Assembly (NCBI GenBank): GCA_027579435.1
Contig: JANBPK010000092.1
Span: forward strand, 1-14,458
Source of the DNA: Candolleomyces eurysporus
Taxonomy: Eukaryota > Basidiomycota > Agaricomycetes > Agaricales > Psathyrellaceae
Length of the DNA stretch: 14,458 bases
Reading direction: 5' to 3'
Each line of letters begins with the position of its first letter. Within the stretch, counting starts at the first letter, position 1. Below are positions 1-9,235 of this stretch, piece after piece. The notes under the pieces are model-generated. The model was not told the DNA's origin. It did not search any database and saw nothing but the letters and a program-made list of their open reading frames with translations. The position numbers were made by a program, and so were the translations under genes.

Positions 1-330
1 GCGCGCAGGGAGTGTGCGTCGTTGTTCGCGAGTCGGCTGCCGACGCTGGAGTGTGTGGGCTTTGAGTATAGGAAGAGGACGGGGACGCATCGGTATGAGG
101 ATAGTTGGTTGGAGTATCGGGTGGAGAGGTACGGCGATGCGGAGGGTGGACCGCCTGCGGTGCGCAGGCTGAGTAGCTCTTCGAGTCTTTCTTCGAGAGC
201 GTATGTTCCGCCGTATCATCATCCCCAGGGTATCCACCCTCACGGATATGTGGGAGCTTGCCCTGCAGGTGGAGGGCGTACGGGTCCGGTGCCGGCGAGT
301 ACGGTTATGAGATTGGAGGAGCTGCCNTAG
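1..330 (+). CDS. 3' end of a hypothetical protein, possibly F-box/LRR type (partial)
   Basis: The plus-strand frame is open from the window edge to a TAG at 328-330, giving about 109 residues of a C-terminus. The first 40 or so residues (FASRLPTLECVGFEYRK, later WLEYRVERY) resemble the final leucine-rich segment of fungal F-box proteins, where a line such as 'A-LPTLRYIGF' is common. The remainder is Ser-, Gly-, His- and Pro-rich and looks like a loose tail. The base at 327 is N, directly before the stop. If that N hides an extra or missing base, the true end lies elsewhere. The start and any F-box lie outside the window. Family assignment is tentative and the protein could be unrelated. Confidence 0.45.
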   Translation, partial: ARRECASLFASRLPTLECVGFEYRKRTGTHRYEDSWLEYRVERYGDAEGGPPAVRRLSSSSSLSSRAYVPPYHHPQGIHPHGYVGACPAGGGRTGPVPASTVMRLEELX

Positions 331-1495
331 GAGTTGGTATAGGTTCCCGGAGGTGTGGAGTCCGGAGTACCTCACTGACTGATCGGTCGATCGATCGATC
401 TTCTTTCGAGGAAGCTACTGGCCTTGAGTGGGTTGGTATTCTCAGGCCGCTTTCTCTTTGTCTCGACCATGCCCCCGTCTCAGAACTCCCATTTCCACTC
501 TCTTCCTCTCTCTCTCTTCCCGCTGTAGGCTCCCGGCTCCTGAAGGCACGCAACGTGAGGCAAAAAAATTCACGATGGACATAGATATATGCGCACACGG
601 ACATTCATCTGTCAATCGTCATTCTCATCATCATCATCTCACTACACACATATTTTTCGTTCGATTCATGCTTTCTTCAATTGCTTTCGGTTTCGGTTTC
701 TTTGTTTTCGGTTTTGCATGATTTATTGGGGTTCGTTTGATGGACGATGTTTCTTGCTCTTGCTCTCGGTTCTGGTGCTCACGATGATTCATTTTAACCT
801 CCATATATACATACGTACATACACTTATTATTCGGTATCCTCGACTCGTATCTCGCTATGGTACTGATTCGTTATATGCCGTCTCTTTCCTTTNGCTTTT
901 CGCTCTCAACAACCTCGTTTTCGGATTTGGGCATTATGGTTGACTGGTGTTCGTAGTTGTCGTCGTCGTGCGATATGTAATTTCTACATGTACATTCTGT
1001 TTGTCTTTCGTGATTTCTTTGTGGTTCATGTTGCGTGTAATCTTTCTGGAGCTTGGAGGTCTTGGGAATGTCATATCATTCATGGTCTATTGGATTTGAG
1101 TTGTGCTGTGATTGTCCTCGTTTCGTTGAGCACGAAGCATGAGAATGACTCCGATCATCAGCTCTTTGCAAAGAAGTGTACAATGGAAGGCGCGCAGGTG
1201 AAGAAGAAATGTTGGCTTCCGAATATGGCCTGCACAATATATCTATCCCCTTTGTATGGTTATGGGAGATCCTTGAAAACTTAAAGATCTGTCAATCGTG
1301 GCGATAGATGCAACAATGCTGGCTGGAGTAAGGGGGAGCACGACGCTTTGGGTGCGGGCACGTGCGAGGCCATTGATGACCGTTTTTGGCAGCAGGCGGC
1401 GGCATGCGTGGGAATCGGCATCGCGGAGTGCCAAACTCTTATAAAGATGGACGGTTCAATCCTCTTTTCCTTCGAACCAGCACCATTACCAACAC
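331..1495. other. long non-coding stretch with simple repeats
   Basis: No convincing gene is seen. The left part is probably the 3' UTR of the gene ending at 330. Low-complexity tracts include GATC-like repeats around 380-400, CT repeats around 497-520, CAT/ATC repeats around 620-640, and TTTCGG-type pyrimidine repeats around 683-715. T-richness persists to about 1080. A single N lies at 894. The last 50 or so bases may be promoter for the F-box-like copy at 1578. Open frames here lack protein-like composition. Confidence 0.5.
1440..1445 (+). promoter_or_regulatory. possible TATA box of the decayed F-box-like copy
   Basis: A TATAAA hexamer lies about 130 bp upstream of the ancestral ATG at 1578, followed by a C/A-rich leader. 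Spacing and orientation fit an old core promoter. It is a short motif and could be chance. Confidence 0.3.
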
Positions 1496-1577
1496 AACTG
1501 CCGCCACGACAACTATCGTCAACCGCAACATCCATCTCCACCACAACTAACAACACGCAGTGTCAGCAGCATCAATC

Positions 1578-2106
1578 ATGAGTCCCTACTCGAGCATCTG
1601 AATCCGCTCACAGCTCCTCTTGAACAATTGTCCGCCCAGACCCCTCGAGACTGGCCCCCTTCAAGCAGAAGTCGGCCGAGTAAAGATGAAGATCCTATAT
1701 TTGCGGAATATACTCCAAGAACACGAAGGATTGGCTCAAAAACACCGAACTGTTTTCTCAGTCGTCTGAAGGATCCCCTTTGACATGCTGGGAACGATCT
1801 TCTCCTTCGCTCTTCCCGAGTGAAAGACTCGAGAAGGGTGGCAGGACCAGAAGAGAATGAGCCTGGTCTGAAAAGGCTGGAATTAGGCTCCCTGAATTTT
1901 CCCAGACGTGTCTTGCGCACCATACGGGGAATGGAGACTCAGACTTCACGTTAACAAGTCCAGGTCTTGCTCAGTTGCTGTCCGAAGCGCCGGTGTTGGG
2001 TGTTCTGTACCTTAAACTCGCCGGCATACGATGCTTCAAATGCCTCCACCTCATAACATCTTGCGTTTCAAACTTGCTTGACGGCTCACCTGCATCCCAG
2101 CCCTGA
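1578..2106 (+). pseudogene. F-box-like protein, decayed copy psi-0
   Basis: This plus-strand stretch is a broken paralog of the minus-strand F-box-like copy at 12068-13595. Homology begins upstream of the ATG, in a shared leader (CAACTGCCGCCAC, also in the other copy). It runs through the N-terminal coiled region, the F-box-like segment (IPFDMLGTIFSFALPE against TPFDMLGMVFSFALSE), then, after an internal deletion near 1910, the LRR-like segment (PGLAQLLSEAP...LAGIRCF against PGLARWLSEGP...LAGVQCF). It is not translatable. In-frame stops include a TGA soon after the start, a TGA at 1767-1769 where the other copy has CGA, and a TAG where the other has CAG. A probable intron donor is changed from GT to AT near 2052. 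F-box proteins normally recruit substrates to Skp1-Cullin-1 ubiquitin ligases. This copy should be inactive. Confidence 0.75.
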
Positions 2107-2762
2107 CCTATTTTATACTCAATTGCTTGATTTATGTATCATCCACAAAACAAGAACATTCAGAACTGGATTTTTTGGAGTCCTCGCAAGCGGTCAACTC
2201 CTAACTAGTCTGTTGGCTCAACTCTAGATTCTAGAACTTAAAGGCCTTCCACCCAACTATCAGTTTGCTGGTTCTTTGAAACATGCTCAGTCATTAATAT
2301 ACAGTGACAGTGAGGTAGGATGACCAAACTAAAGCTAAGGCCCCACTGAGATAGTGCAAGTCAAAATGCCTCGGTCATGTGCCACGCGCAGTGTCGGCCC
2401 ACAAGTTCCACTAAGTTTTTATTACAGAACATACATCTAGGCTAGGCCAGCACCCCATTGCAGAAGATTGGCCCAAAACCAAAGAAGAAAACCTTGAATC
2501 ATTCTATCTATTGAGGAATGCCAACAAATTTCTTCTCACAACCTTAGTCGCAGTGTGCGTCAATGAGGAACGGTGGGTCGAAGACTACTTTTGGCTCACC
2601 CGTCGGAGCTTTAATTGGCAGGGCGTTGGGACCCCCAGAAGTAGCAGGCATCGACAGCACGGTAGTCACAAGTGTCACGAGTGTCACGATTGTTTCTTTT
2701 GTCCTACCACTCTATCAAATCCCCTGGGAGATTCAGGTACGTAGCACAGGGCAGACAGTGTC
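2107..2762. other. intergenic region, no supported gene
   Basis: Nothing convincing is coded between the decayed F-box copy and the small gene starting at 2763. Open frames at 2511-2744 and 2563-2775 exist. The first has no ATG, and neither joins the downstream gene as convincingly as a start at 2763. A short direct repeat (GTGTCACGA) at about 2673-2691 produces an artificial Cys/His-rich stretch in one frame. Confidence 0.4.
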
Positions 2763-3480
2763 ATGGTCGTCATAGCGTCCCCTCCAGTGAGACCGGTGAG
2801 TTTGTGTACACCGACACCGTTAAGAAATCTGACCGCTCTTCATAGTCCATGTGAGCTACCCAAACAGTAAACGCAAAAAACTCATGAACTGACTACATGC
2901 ATCTCAGCGATGGCGGGAGCATTTGCGATAAAGTCGTCCGTGACGCGGTGGGGTTAATCCAGTCCTCTGTTCACAAAATCCGAGCGGGATGCGCCAAAGA
3001 GGATCTGGCCCAGATCTGGCACGATGTCATGATCAGCGTTGTTGTCCTCGAAGACACGCTAGAGGGGAACCAACTCTCCGCATCTGCCCGGCTCGATGCA
3101 GTTCTCTGGTCATCTAACGGACCTACGGCTGCTCTTATGCCTGGTAAGGCGTTATCTCCCTCCTATCCTGTTCCCACGATTAATCTCTGCGGTAGATGAA
3201 TTCCAGACTCGTTGGAGGAGAGAATGCGAGCAATTCATTCAGGACCCAAGTAAGTGCACGCAGCCCCACAAGTGCACCCAGACTGACATATCAACTCAGG
3301 CTTTAGAGAAAACAAGTTGAAGGAGTATCGTCGNAAATACCGCACCAGCTCAGACCCCGAATATCTGAATACCCTCCAAGGCCTGGCGAGGTTGTAGAAG
3401 AGCTCAAGGATGAAAGATTTTCGGTCGGTATCAGCTATCCAAGGATTGTCCAAACGGGCCTCCTGGACATGTACAAGTAG
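2763..3480 (+). CDS. unrecognised small intron-rich gene, 3' end frame-disrupted
   Basis: I do not recognise the family. A consistent model has exons 2763-2795, 2846-2850 (5 nt), 2908-3143, 3196-3249 and 3300 to the end. The introns are 50-57 nt. CTGAC branch points lie at 2829-2833, 2889-2893 and 3283-3287, 12-14 nt before an AG. All joins keep frame. The product starts MVVIASPPVRPSIDGGSICD and is mostly helical and charged, with no signal peptide or membrane segment. As written the frame stops at 3395-3397, giving 141 residues. Immediately after, another frame reads a protein-like tail (EELKDERFSVGISYPRI, later TGLLDMYK) to a TAG at 3478-3480. A 1-base loss near 3390, or at the N at 3334, is therefore likely. 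The start could instead be ATG 2897, but that lies between a branch point and its acceptor. Confidence 0.55.
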
Positions 3481-4316
3481 TTTCTTCTTCTAAATATCTT
3501 GTGGTCGGGCAGATCCTTCTGTCATAGCCCTTTTGTCCTGTTTTCTTTGTTCCCTTACGATAGCGCCACCGTGTACTGGTACACACCATCAAACAAGATT
3601 CAATCCCATTCGTAAGATACCCAAATTTTGTTTGTTATTTCTCAGAATGTGACGCGTAATGCTCACTCTGTTGCCTATTTTGCAAGTGGAGAAAAGATCA
3701 CTATAAACCAATAAGAAAATGATTTCTTTCTTTCTCGGATGCTGACCCATATATGAGTTCTATCTAGCATCAGTTCAAGTCCTTTTTACGGCAACAACAT
3801 AGGCAGATGCGACGAATTCCCTGCTAATGTTCAGCCGAATCATGGTGCCGCTGCGTTGCCTATTTTCAGTTTGTAACGCGTAACGGCCCCCCCTCGTTGC
3901 CAATTTGCAGGTGAGGACAAACATACCGTACCGTCCGCTGCTGCTTCTATACAGATCAGTCTAGTATCATTGGTAGTTCCTCCATGGCCGCCCTAAAGGA
4001 CCTCATCAACATAATCTCAGTACAAATTTCACAAAAATGTCATAAAATACATTACAGAGAAACGTTATGAGGTGTCAGCATGATGATGATAATAGAACTA
4101 ACAAAGTTGCGGCAAGTAAACTAAACATGTGCATGTGAGTATAGAGAGAGACAGTTTGAGTGAGATATGATGTTATGCATGGAAGCCGATGGATGAAATG
4201 ATGATGAATGATGATGGTGGTATGCGAACCAAGGCCAAGAAAAAAAAAAGAACGAGAAATAAAGAGAAAAAAAAAGAGAAAACCACTCTTCCCAGTCCAC
4301 CCACCACTCCCCGCAC
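3481..4316. other. convergent intergenic region with degenerate direct repeats
   Basis: This region separates the 3' ends of the plus-strand gene before it and the minus-strand gene after it. No gene is supported. Two diverged copies of a 45-50 bp sequence lie at 3648-3695 and 3872-3920. The right end (about 4230-4290) is an A/G-rich tract that would be a T/C-rich 3' UTR of the minus-strand gene. Confidence 0.5.
3648..3920 (+). repeat. pair of diverged direct repeats around ACGCGTAA and GTTGCC
   Basis: The block starting at 3648 (TGTGACGCGTAATG..., then GTTGCCTATTTTGCAAG) is matched by one starting at 3872 (TGTAACGCGTAACG..., then GTTGCCAATTTGCAGG). The 12-mer GTTGCCTATTTT occurs exactly at 3670-3681 and again at 3855-3866. 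Identity of the long copies is roughly 70 percent by eye. They are not terminal repeats of any element I can recognise. Confidence 0.45.
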
Positions 4317-6685
4317 TCAATCGTATTTACTACACACATCCTCCAACTCATCCAAATCAAACGAAATATCACCATACGACGAATCAGGGTCCTCAGCACC
4401 CTCGACGAGCATAGCGTCCTCCCCCCTCCTCTTCAAATTCTTCTTCTTCTCGTCTACCCCGCTTCTTCCTGAGTCTCGACCCCGAACCGGAATTGACAGA
4501 CGTCCCCGAACTCGACCTCCCAAACCTAAAACCCAAACTCGAGTTATTCGACCCCGAGCTACCCGTCGAGTCTGAACTCTTGGACCTCGTCAGTCCAAAG
4601 CTCGAGCCTGAGCCCGAGATGGTCCCACCACCCGACGCTGCTACACCTGCGTTCCCGAAATTCGAATTCGCAGCAGCAGGTACCTGAGTGGGGATGGGAG
4701 GCTTGAACCGCGCTTGTCGATGATTCTGGTTCATACCAGCAGCGGCAGAAGCATTCGCAGTGGCGATGGCGACGGGTCCTCCCAACGAGGTCCCACTTCC
4801 ACCATCATCAGATGGCCCCGGCTGCGACGGTTTGAATACCGACGACGACAAGGGGGACGAAGCAGTCGTTGTAGGCCCGTTCATGGTGCCACCCGCACCT
4901 TGATGCACCAGAGGTTGAGGCGGCTTCTGAAACGACGGCGCCTTGAACGCTCTCTGCTTCACCGGAAGCCCATTGGAATATCGGTTGTTGTTATTGCTCG
5001 AATTGCCCTGGGACAACTGTTGCTGCTGCGACCCAAACCCAGGCCCCGAATACCCGCTGTTTCCAGCTGACTGGCTAGTGCTGCTGAACGTATGTGCCCT
5101 CCGCATACCGAGAGGCGGGGGCTTGCCGGATCGCATTGTTGTTGCTGTTGGAACCGCAGGTACGTTTGCCAAGTGCGGAGGAGCAGGAGTAACTACTTTC
5201 GTTGTCGCTGTAGTCGTTGAGGTTGCGTGGAACGCGCTGGATGCAGGCGCAGGAGCGGATATTTCATGGGAGGTCTGCGAAAGGGGTGGTCTAAATGGCG
5301 GCTGCTGCTGAGAAGAGGCTGGAACCGATACGCCAGGATCTTCAGTTGATATGACAGAAATAGCAGGAACCACGGGTAGTTGCTGTCGTTGTTGTACGTG
5401 TCCAAAAGCTTGGAGACGTTCAGGCGGCAGGGCAGGCGGCGGCATCGCATAGCTATCTGCATCACGACCGGGCATAACAGATGCGTTCCCAATTCCGCTT
5501 CTCGCTGCAGTCGAACCGGCAGGGACTTGAGGGGCCTTCCATACAGTAGCAGGAGTGTCAACGTCCATGTCCATGTCATCAGCCCCCCTTCCAAGATTTG
5601 ATTCTTTCGCTTTCCCTTTTCCTCTGACGTCGCAATCATCCCCACCCACACGATGCTCTCTCCCTCCACTGCCTGNAAAAATCGCATTGGCGCTTAACGT
5701 TCGGCCTTGGATTGGTCTTCGTCCGGCAGTCGTTAGACCACTAGCAGCAGCAGCTGAAGCGACACCAGAGGCCGATACAGGTTTCCTGGCTTTGCTGGGG
5801 TGTCTGGTAATGCCGCCATAGAGTATGGCGTTTCGGCTGTTCGTTCGCGACAGGCCAGTTTTCGAGGTGCTTGAGCTCGCATCGGCAGTGGCAGGGGCTG
5901 CGGTATTGGTGTTGGAAGTGTTATGTGCGAGATTCTCGTCGACTTTGCTGGTTACTTGTTTCACGAAAAGCTTGAATGATTCAGTGATGTCTCCTTTCTT
6001 CGAAGGTACGGCGCCGCCTTTTATCGAGGAGGATGAGGATGAGGAAGATGCGGTGGAAGAGGATGATAGATTACTTTTTCGACAGGTGGATGAGAGGGCA
6101 GAGGGGCGTTGACGTCTCAAGAGTGGGGGAGCCATCGTCGATGTGGCATTCGCATTGAGGCTGCCGGTCACTGGCCAAACGAAATTCGATCCTCCCGGCG
6201 AAGACGTCGAGGAAGACAAAGAAGCTAAGCAACGGAAGAGGAACAGATCATCAGAAAAAGATAGAAGATGGAAAAGGGAGAACGGATAACGCACCCGTGC
6301 TGTCCATTGAAGGTCTGCTAGTAGTATATGACCCAGAACCCTTCCCGGCACTACCTGCTGTCCGTCTACTTTTTGACGAGGCTCGGACGAGTAGTGATTC
6401 CAACACTGAGGATGCCTGAGAGCTTTGCCACTGAACTTCATGGCCGTCATCGCCGTCAACACTTTGCGCATCCGAGCTTGACCCAGTTGCCTCCATGTTG
6501 ACATCATCCATAGACGATTCGGATGAGGAAGCCGTCGACGACTTGGAAAAGGGTGGCAACGTTGACATGCTCAAGGAGGTGTCGCCGGACTTCGTGCATG
6601 GTGGCAGCGGTGCTTTGAAATTGAGATGCGACGACACAGCGACGGCCGACGAGGGGTTGTCGAAGTCGGGCATACTGAAGTCCAT
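4317..6685 (-). CDS. large Ser-rich, probably disordered protein with acidic C-terminus
   Basis: Family not recognised. Exon 1 is 6685-6295 (start MDFSMPDFDNPSS). A 70-nt intron (6294-6225) has GTGCGT and TTAG ends. Exon 2 starts at 6224 and remains in frame through the N at 5676. The protein is dominated by Ser, Ala, Gly, Pro, Asn and Gln, with poly-Ser, poly-Gln and poly-Asn runs and no membrane segment, so disorder is likely. A less biased segment (DITESFKLFVKQVTSKVDENL) may be a helix. FK[AP]P-like motifs recur. As written the frame ends at 4393 after an odd GGGRYARRGC tail (740 aa). One base fewer in the C6 run at 4421-4426 would continue into an acidic tail (EDAMLVEGAEDPDSSYGD, then FDLDELEDVCSKYD) ending at 4317, about 765 aa. 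I favour the longer form. A nuclear role is possible but not shown. Confidence 0.7.
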
Positions 6686-7098
6686 GGTATGAAGTTCGTT
6701 GTCGCCGTCGGCGTGGGTAGTGTTCTAGTGCTATGAAGAGCAGTTAGGTTATATGAGCTCCTCGTCGTTGGCTGTCAGCGCTACACACACTTCTATCCAC
6801 GACCTTCAACCTTTTGATACGGTATTTGGACCTTGGGTTTCTGTGGTGGCTGCAAGACGCTGACCATACAGAGCCCCGCAAGCTACGTTCTCGTCCTCTT
6901 CCCAGATGAGGACAAGCGGCGCAGGTAGGTTTCTCTGGGTCTTGCTTCCGGGGATGATGATGGTCAAAAGCAAGAGATGGTGGCAGCGCCGAATGCGACA
7001 ATGAGACGCGTCCAACGTCGCGTCAAATTCCAGTCACGAGCTGGTAGCGGTTGCCGTCTTGCGGGATCAGAGAGCCTCAATGCTGAGGATTCAGTGTG
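6686..7098. other. intergenic and promoter region between the Ser-rich gene and tRNA-Asp
   Basis: No gene is supported. It should hold the promoter of the minus-strand Ser-rich gene. Two CGCGTC copies lie at 7007-7012 (within ACGCGT, 7006-7011) and 7020-7025. ACGCGT matches the yeast MCB element bound by the G1/S factor MBF; whether it acts here is unknown. Confidence 0.4.
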
Positions 7099-7170
7099 TC
7101 TCTGTTAGTATATCGGTTAGTACACGCGCCTGTCACGCGCGAAAGCTGGGTTCGACTCCCAGACAGAGAG
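7099..7170 (+). tRNA. tRNA-Asp (GTC anticodon)
   Basis: The 72-nt cloverleaf is fully paired. The acceptor stem TCTCTGT (7099-7105) pairs with ACAGAGA (7163-7169), discriminator G7170. The D stem is 7108-7111 with 7120-7123. The anticodon stem CGCGC (7125-7129) pairs with GCGCG (7137-7141), and the loop CTGTCAC gives anticodon GTC at 7132-7134. The T arm is CTGGG-TTCGACT-CCCAG (7146-7162). The B box reads GGTTCGACTCC. A T6 run at 7174-7179 fits a Pol III terminator. There is no intron. Its 3' half is overlapped on the other strand by the end of the first BTB gene. Confidence 0.93.
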
Positions 7171-8317
7171 TTATTTTTTCAAAGAGCTTTTCTCGTGCAA
7201 TTGCAGATAGCCGTACTACAGAGTTGGAACTATATTTGGTCCCCAGCAATTGCTTCAAAAGCTGTTTAATCTCATTTTTAATCACTTCTTCCTTGTACCC
7301 GTTTGACTTCCGAGCCCCTTCGACGGCGGTGCCATTCTTGATCCATGCCCTTGCTACGTTATTTTTCCCGCATGACTCACAGCACAGAGACCGAATCGGG
7401 CCATGGTGCGTTGGGTCATAACTCAAGCCTCCACGAAGCAGCCATCCGTCTCCATACATCCACTCGGAAACGCACCTTTCGCAGCGTAAGTCACTCAAAC
7501 TGATTGACACAGCGGTGATTTCTGTCCTCAGTGTCTCCCTCACGAGCAGGATCTGACCAATAGTATCCCATCCAAGCGCTTCAGCGTCTTTCAGGGTGGG
7601 TTTGTACTCCACCGGTTCTATGAAGCTGAAAAACCCTTCCTCCAGGAGCTTTTGGATCTTGTACTTTTTTCCCAATAAAAGCTTCTCTTTAGGAGTGAGG
7701 TCGAGCCTTGTTGTGTAGGCCTCGATGTGGGAAATGACCTGTCAATGTAAGTCAATGAGCAGGAGAACTCGAGAGTGAAGTTCGAGTACATGAGAACGGC
7801 GATACTATCAGTACTCACGTTGTGCATCTCCCAGTGTAAAGCGAGCCTCAAAGCCGCGAATAACTGCTCCTTGTCCAAACTCTCGCTCTTCTCCCTAGAC
7901 GATAGGGTCAGTTAACGACTCCAAAGGGGGTAGAATCCGGAAATCATTCACGTCGGATAGATGAACTCCAACAAGCTCTCAAACTCAAAGTTTGTAAAGC
8001 ATTCCGGTATCCTGATCGGATTCTCGTCGCTAGATCCTTCTGCTGGCAAATGGAGCTGCGATCCATTGCCATCGTCCACTTGCCCAGGCTGCGGAAGCTG
8101 GAACATATCGCGAAACATCTCCGAATGCTTCATTAGAGCGAATCTAGGGACTCGATGGAGGACATTTTCCGCCTGCAGATCGAGCAGCTGAGTTATCGTC
8201 AACATTTCCAATCTTCATTATATCCATTCGTACCTGGAAGACAATGAACTGAGAGTCCTCGATGTAGAACTTGCCGCGAGTAGCCGGACCAGTGCTTTCG
8301 GTCGTCTCAGAGGCCAT
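7133..8317 (-). CDS. BTB/POZ domain protein, paralog 1
   Basis: Exons are 8317-8234, 8172-7952, 7894-7819 and 7738-7133, giving 328 aa. All joins keep frame and match the two neighbouring paralogs. Introns are 61, 57 and 80 nt. An alternative first acceptor at 8188 would add five residues. Residues 15 to about 127 form a fungal BTB fold (GKFYIEDSQFIVFQ, then AENVLHRVPRFALMKHSEMF, then FESLLEFIYPT). BTB proteins dimerise and often act as Cullin-3 substrate adaptors; that role is inferred from the family. A charged helical region (LTPKEKLLLGKKYKI) follows. Two Cys pairs, C213/C216 and C247/C250, could bind zinc. Unlike its paralogs it lacks the stop after LLGTKYS and runs about 28 codons further, ending inside the antisense strand of tRNA-Asp. 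Confidence 0.85.
7174..7179 (+). terminator. Pol III terminator of tRNA-Asp
   Basis: A run of six T lies 3 nt after the tRNA 3' end, as expected for RNA polymerase III termination. Confidence 0.75.
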
Positions 8318-8351
8318 CGTAGAGGTAAATAGACAAGGAAGGGCGGGCGCC

Positions 8352-8439
8352 TATCGGATAATAAGACGAGTCATGCGGTCCAACACGAGAATGTGGGTGC
8401 GAGTGTGACAGGACCAACGAATCGATGACGCACAGGTTT
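8352..8439 (-). promoter_or_regulatory. conserved upstream block of BTB paralog 1
   Basis: Two motifs are shared by all three BTB genes. GACGAGTCA (reverse complement TGACTCGTC) is at 8365-8373, 48 bp from the start codon. CGATGACGCACAGGTTT is at 8423-8439, about 106 bp away. The first is close to the Gcn4/AP-1 core TGACTC. Conservation may simply reflect recent duplication. Confidence 0.5.
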
Positions 8440-8626
8440 GGCTTTATCAGGCTATCCATTTGTAGAAGCAGAAAGATTTAATATTCAAGCTGTGATACAC
8501 AGGTATCGTCCGTTCGGTAATTGATGTGCCAGGCTAATCGTAGGTACTAGTCGACGATAGGGACCTAAGAGTCGGGCGAAAGGACAAAGACACAAAGAAT
8601 ATGTAAGCAAGCCACTTTCGAAGAAA

Positions 8627-9222
8627 CTACTTACACCTATCCATGAGATCTGGGTGCGCTCGATGGAGCTCGGGATAGGTTATATCAACCGATACTCCTA
8701 CCATTTTCAATTTCCTCTAGCCTTTGGCATGTCAGCTCCGCGATTGTAGGGAATGTAGATCTTATCGAATTCAACGATCAAACTTTTGAATCCATCGCTG
8801 GCGCGCTTTCGTCGCCGAGAATCGATATACTATTTGAGGCGGGGGAAGTTGTAATCGGGTACAAGGCGGGAGAACTTCTGGAACTTGGAGATGAGCCATT
8901 GTATCAAGAGGGACGTCATCGCGTGCGGGTGCCTCGAATAAATCCTGGTACTCTCGATGTTCCGCTGGGAATGGTCCAAAGACGGCGGAGTATAAGGCGG
9001 GTCACACTCAGAACGTGCCGGATGAATCGAACAGATTCGCTTGGACTCTCGCCGGATTCCCATAAACGCAGACACACATGCAGTGCACCTTGGGATACCA
9101 AGACTCGCCTAATATAGGCCTCGAGGCTCCGCCAAATGGTAGAGACGAACGTTAAGGGGGACGAGGGCAGGGGTATCGATAAAGTCGAGAAATTCGAAGT
9201 CTTCGTCCGCATAGCACAGAAT
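8627..9222 (-). pseudogene. F-box-like protein, 3' half only, decayed copy psi-1
   Basis: This stretch aligns with about 12068-12650, the C-terminal half of the copy next to the NLR. Recognisable pieces on the minus strand include a DTPALVPLNVRL-like line, WYPKVHCMCVCVYGNPARVQ, DDVPLDTMAHL and, at the very end, DITYPELHRAHPDLMDR followed by a stop at 8627-8629. The pieces lie in different frames, and a TAG interrupts after the FPRLK segment, so it cannot make the protein. The 5' half with the F-box is absent. Homology stops at about 9222, just before the broken tRNA copy begins at 9236, placing a duplication junction next to the tRNA. It lies upstream of BTB paralog 1, as the longer copy does for paralog 3. 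Confidence 0.7.
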
Positions 9223-9235
9223 CAAATACTATGTA

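Noticed and set aside
940..1284. A 114-codon plus-strand open frame
   Set aside because: It begins with TTG, lies in a T-rich low-complexity region, and the peptide has no domain-like pattern or paralog in the window.
1348..1581. Plus-strand open frame running to just past the F-box-like ATG
   Set aside because: It overlaps the putative TATA box and the C/A-rich leader; its Thr/Gln-rich tail comes from leader sequence.
2511..2744. Cys/His-rich peptide (KCHECHDCFFC) suggesting a zinc finger
   Set aside because: The Cys/His spacing comes from a short DNA repeat (GTGTCACGA); the frame has no ATG, and the neighbouring gene is better explained by a start at 2763.
4121..4399. Minus-strand frames rich in Phe and Leu, resembling a membrane protein
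   Set aside because: They translate the T/C-rich 3' UTR of the Ser-rich gene; the hydrophobicity comes from homopolymer T runs.
8916..9212. Minus-strand 98-codon open frame as an independent gene
   Set aside because: It mixes frames of the F-box-like 3' half; the related copy at 12430-12650 reads coherently in another frame.
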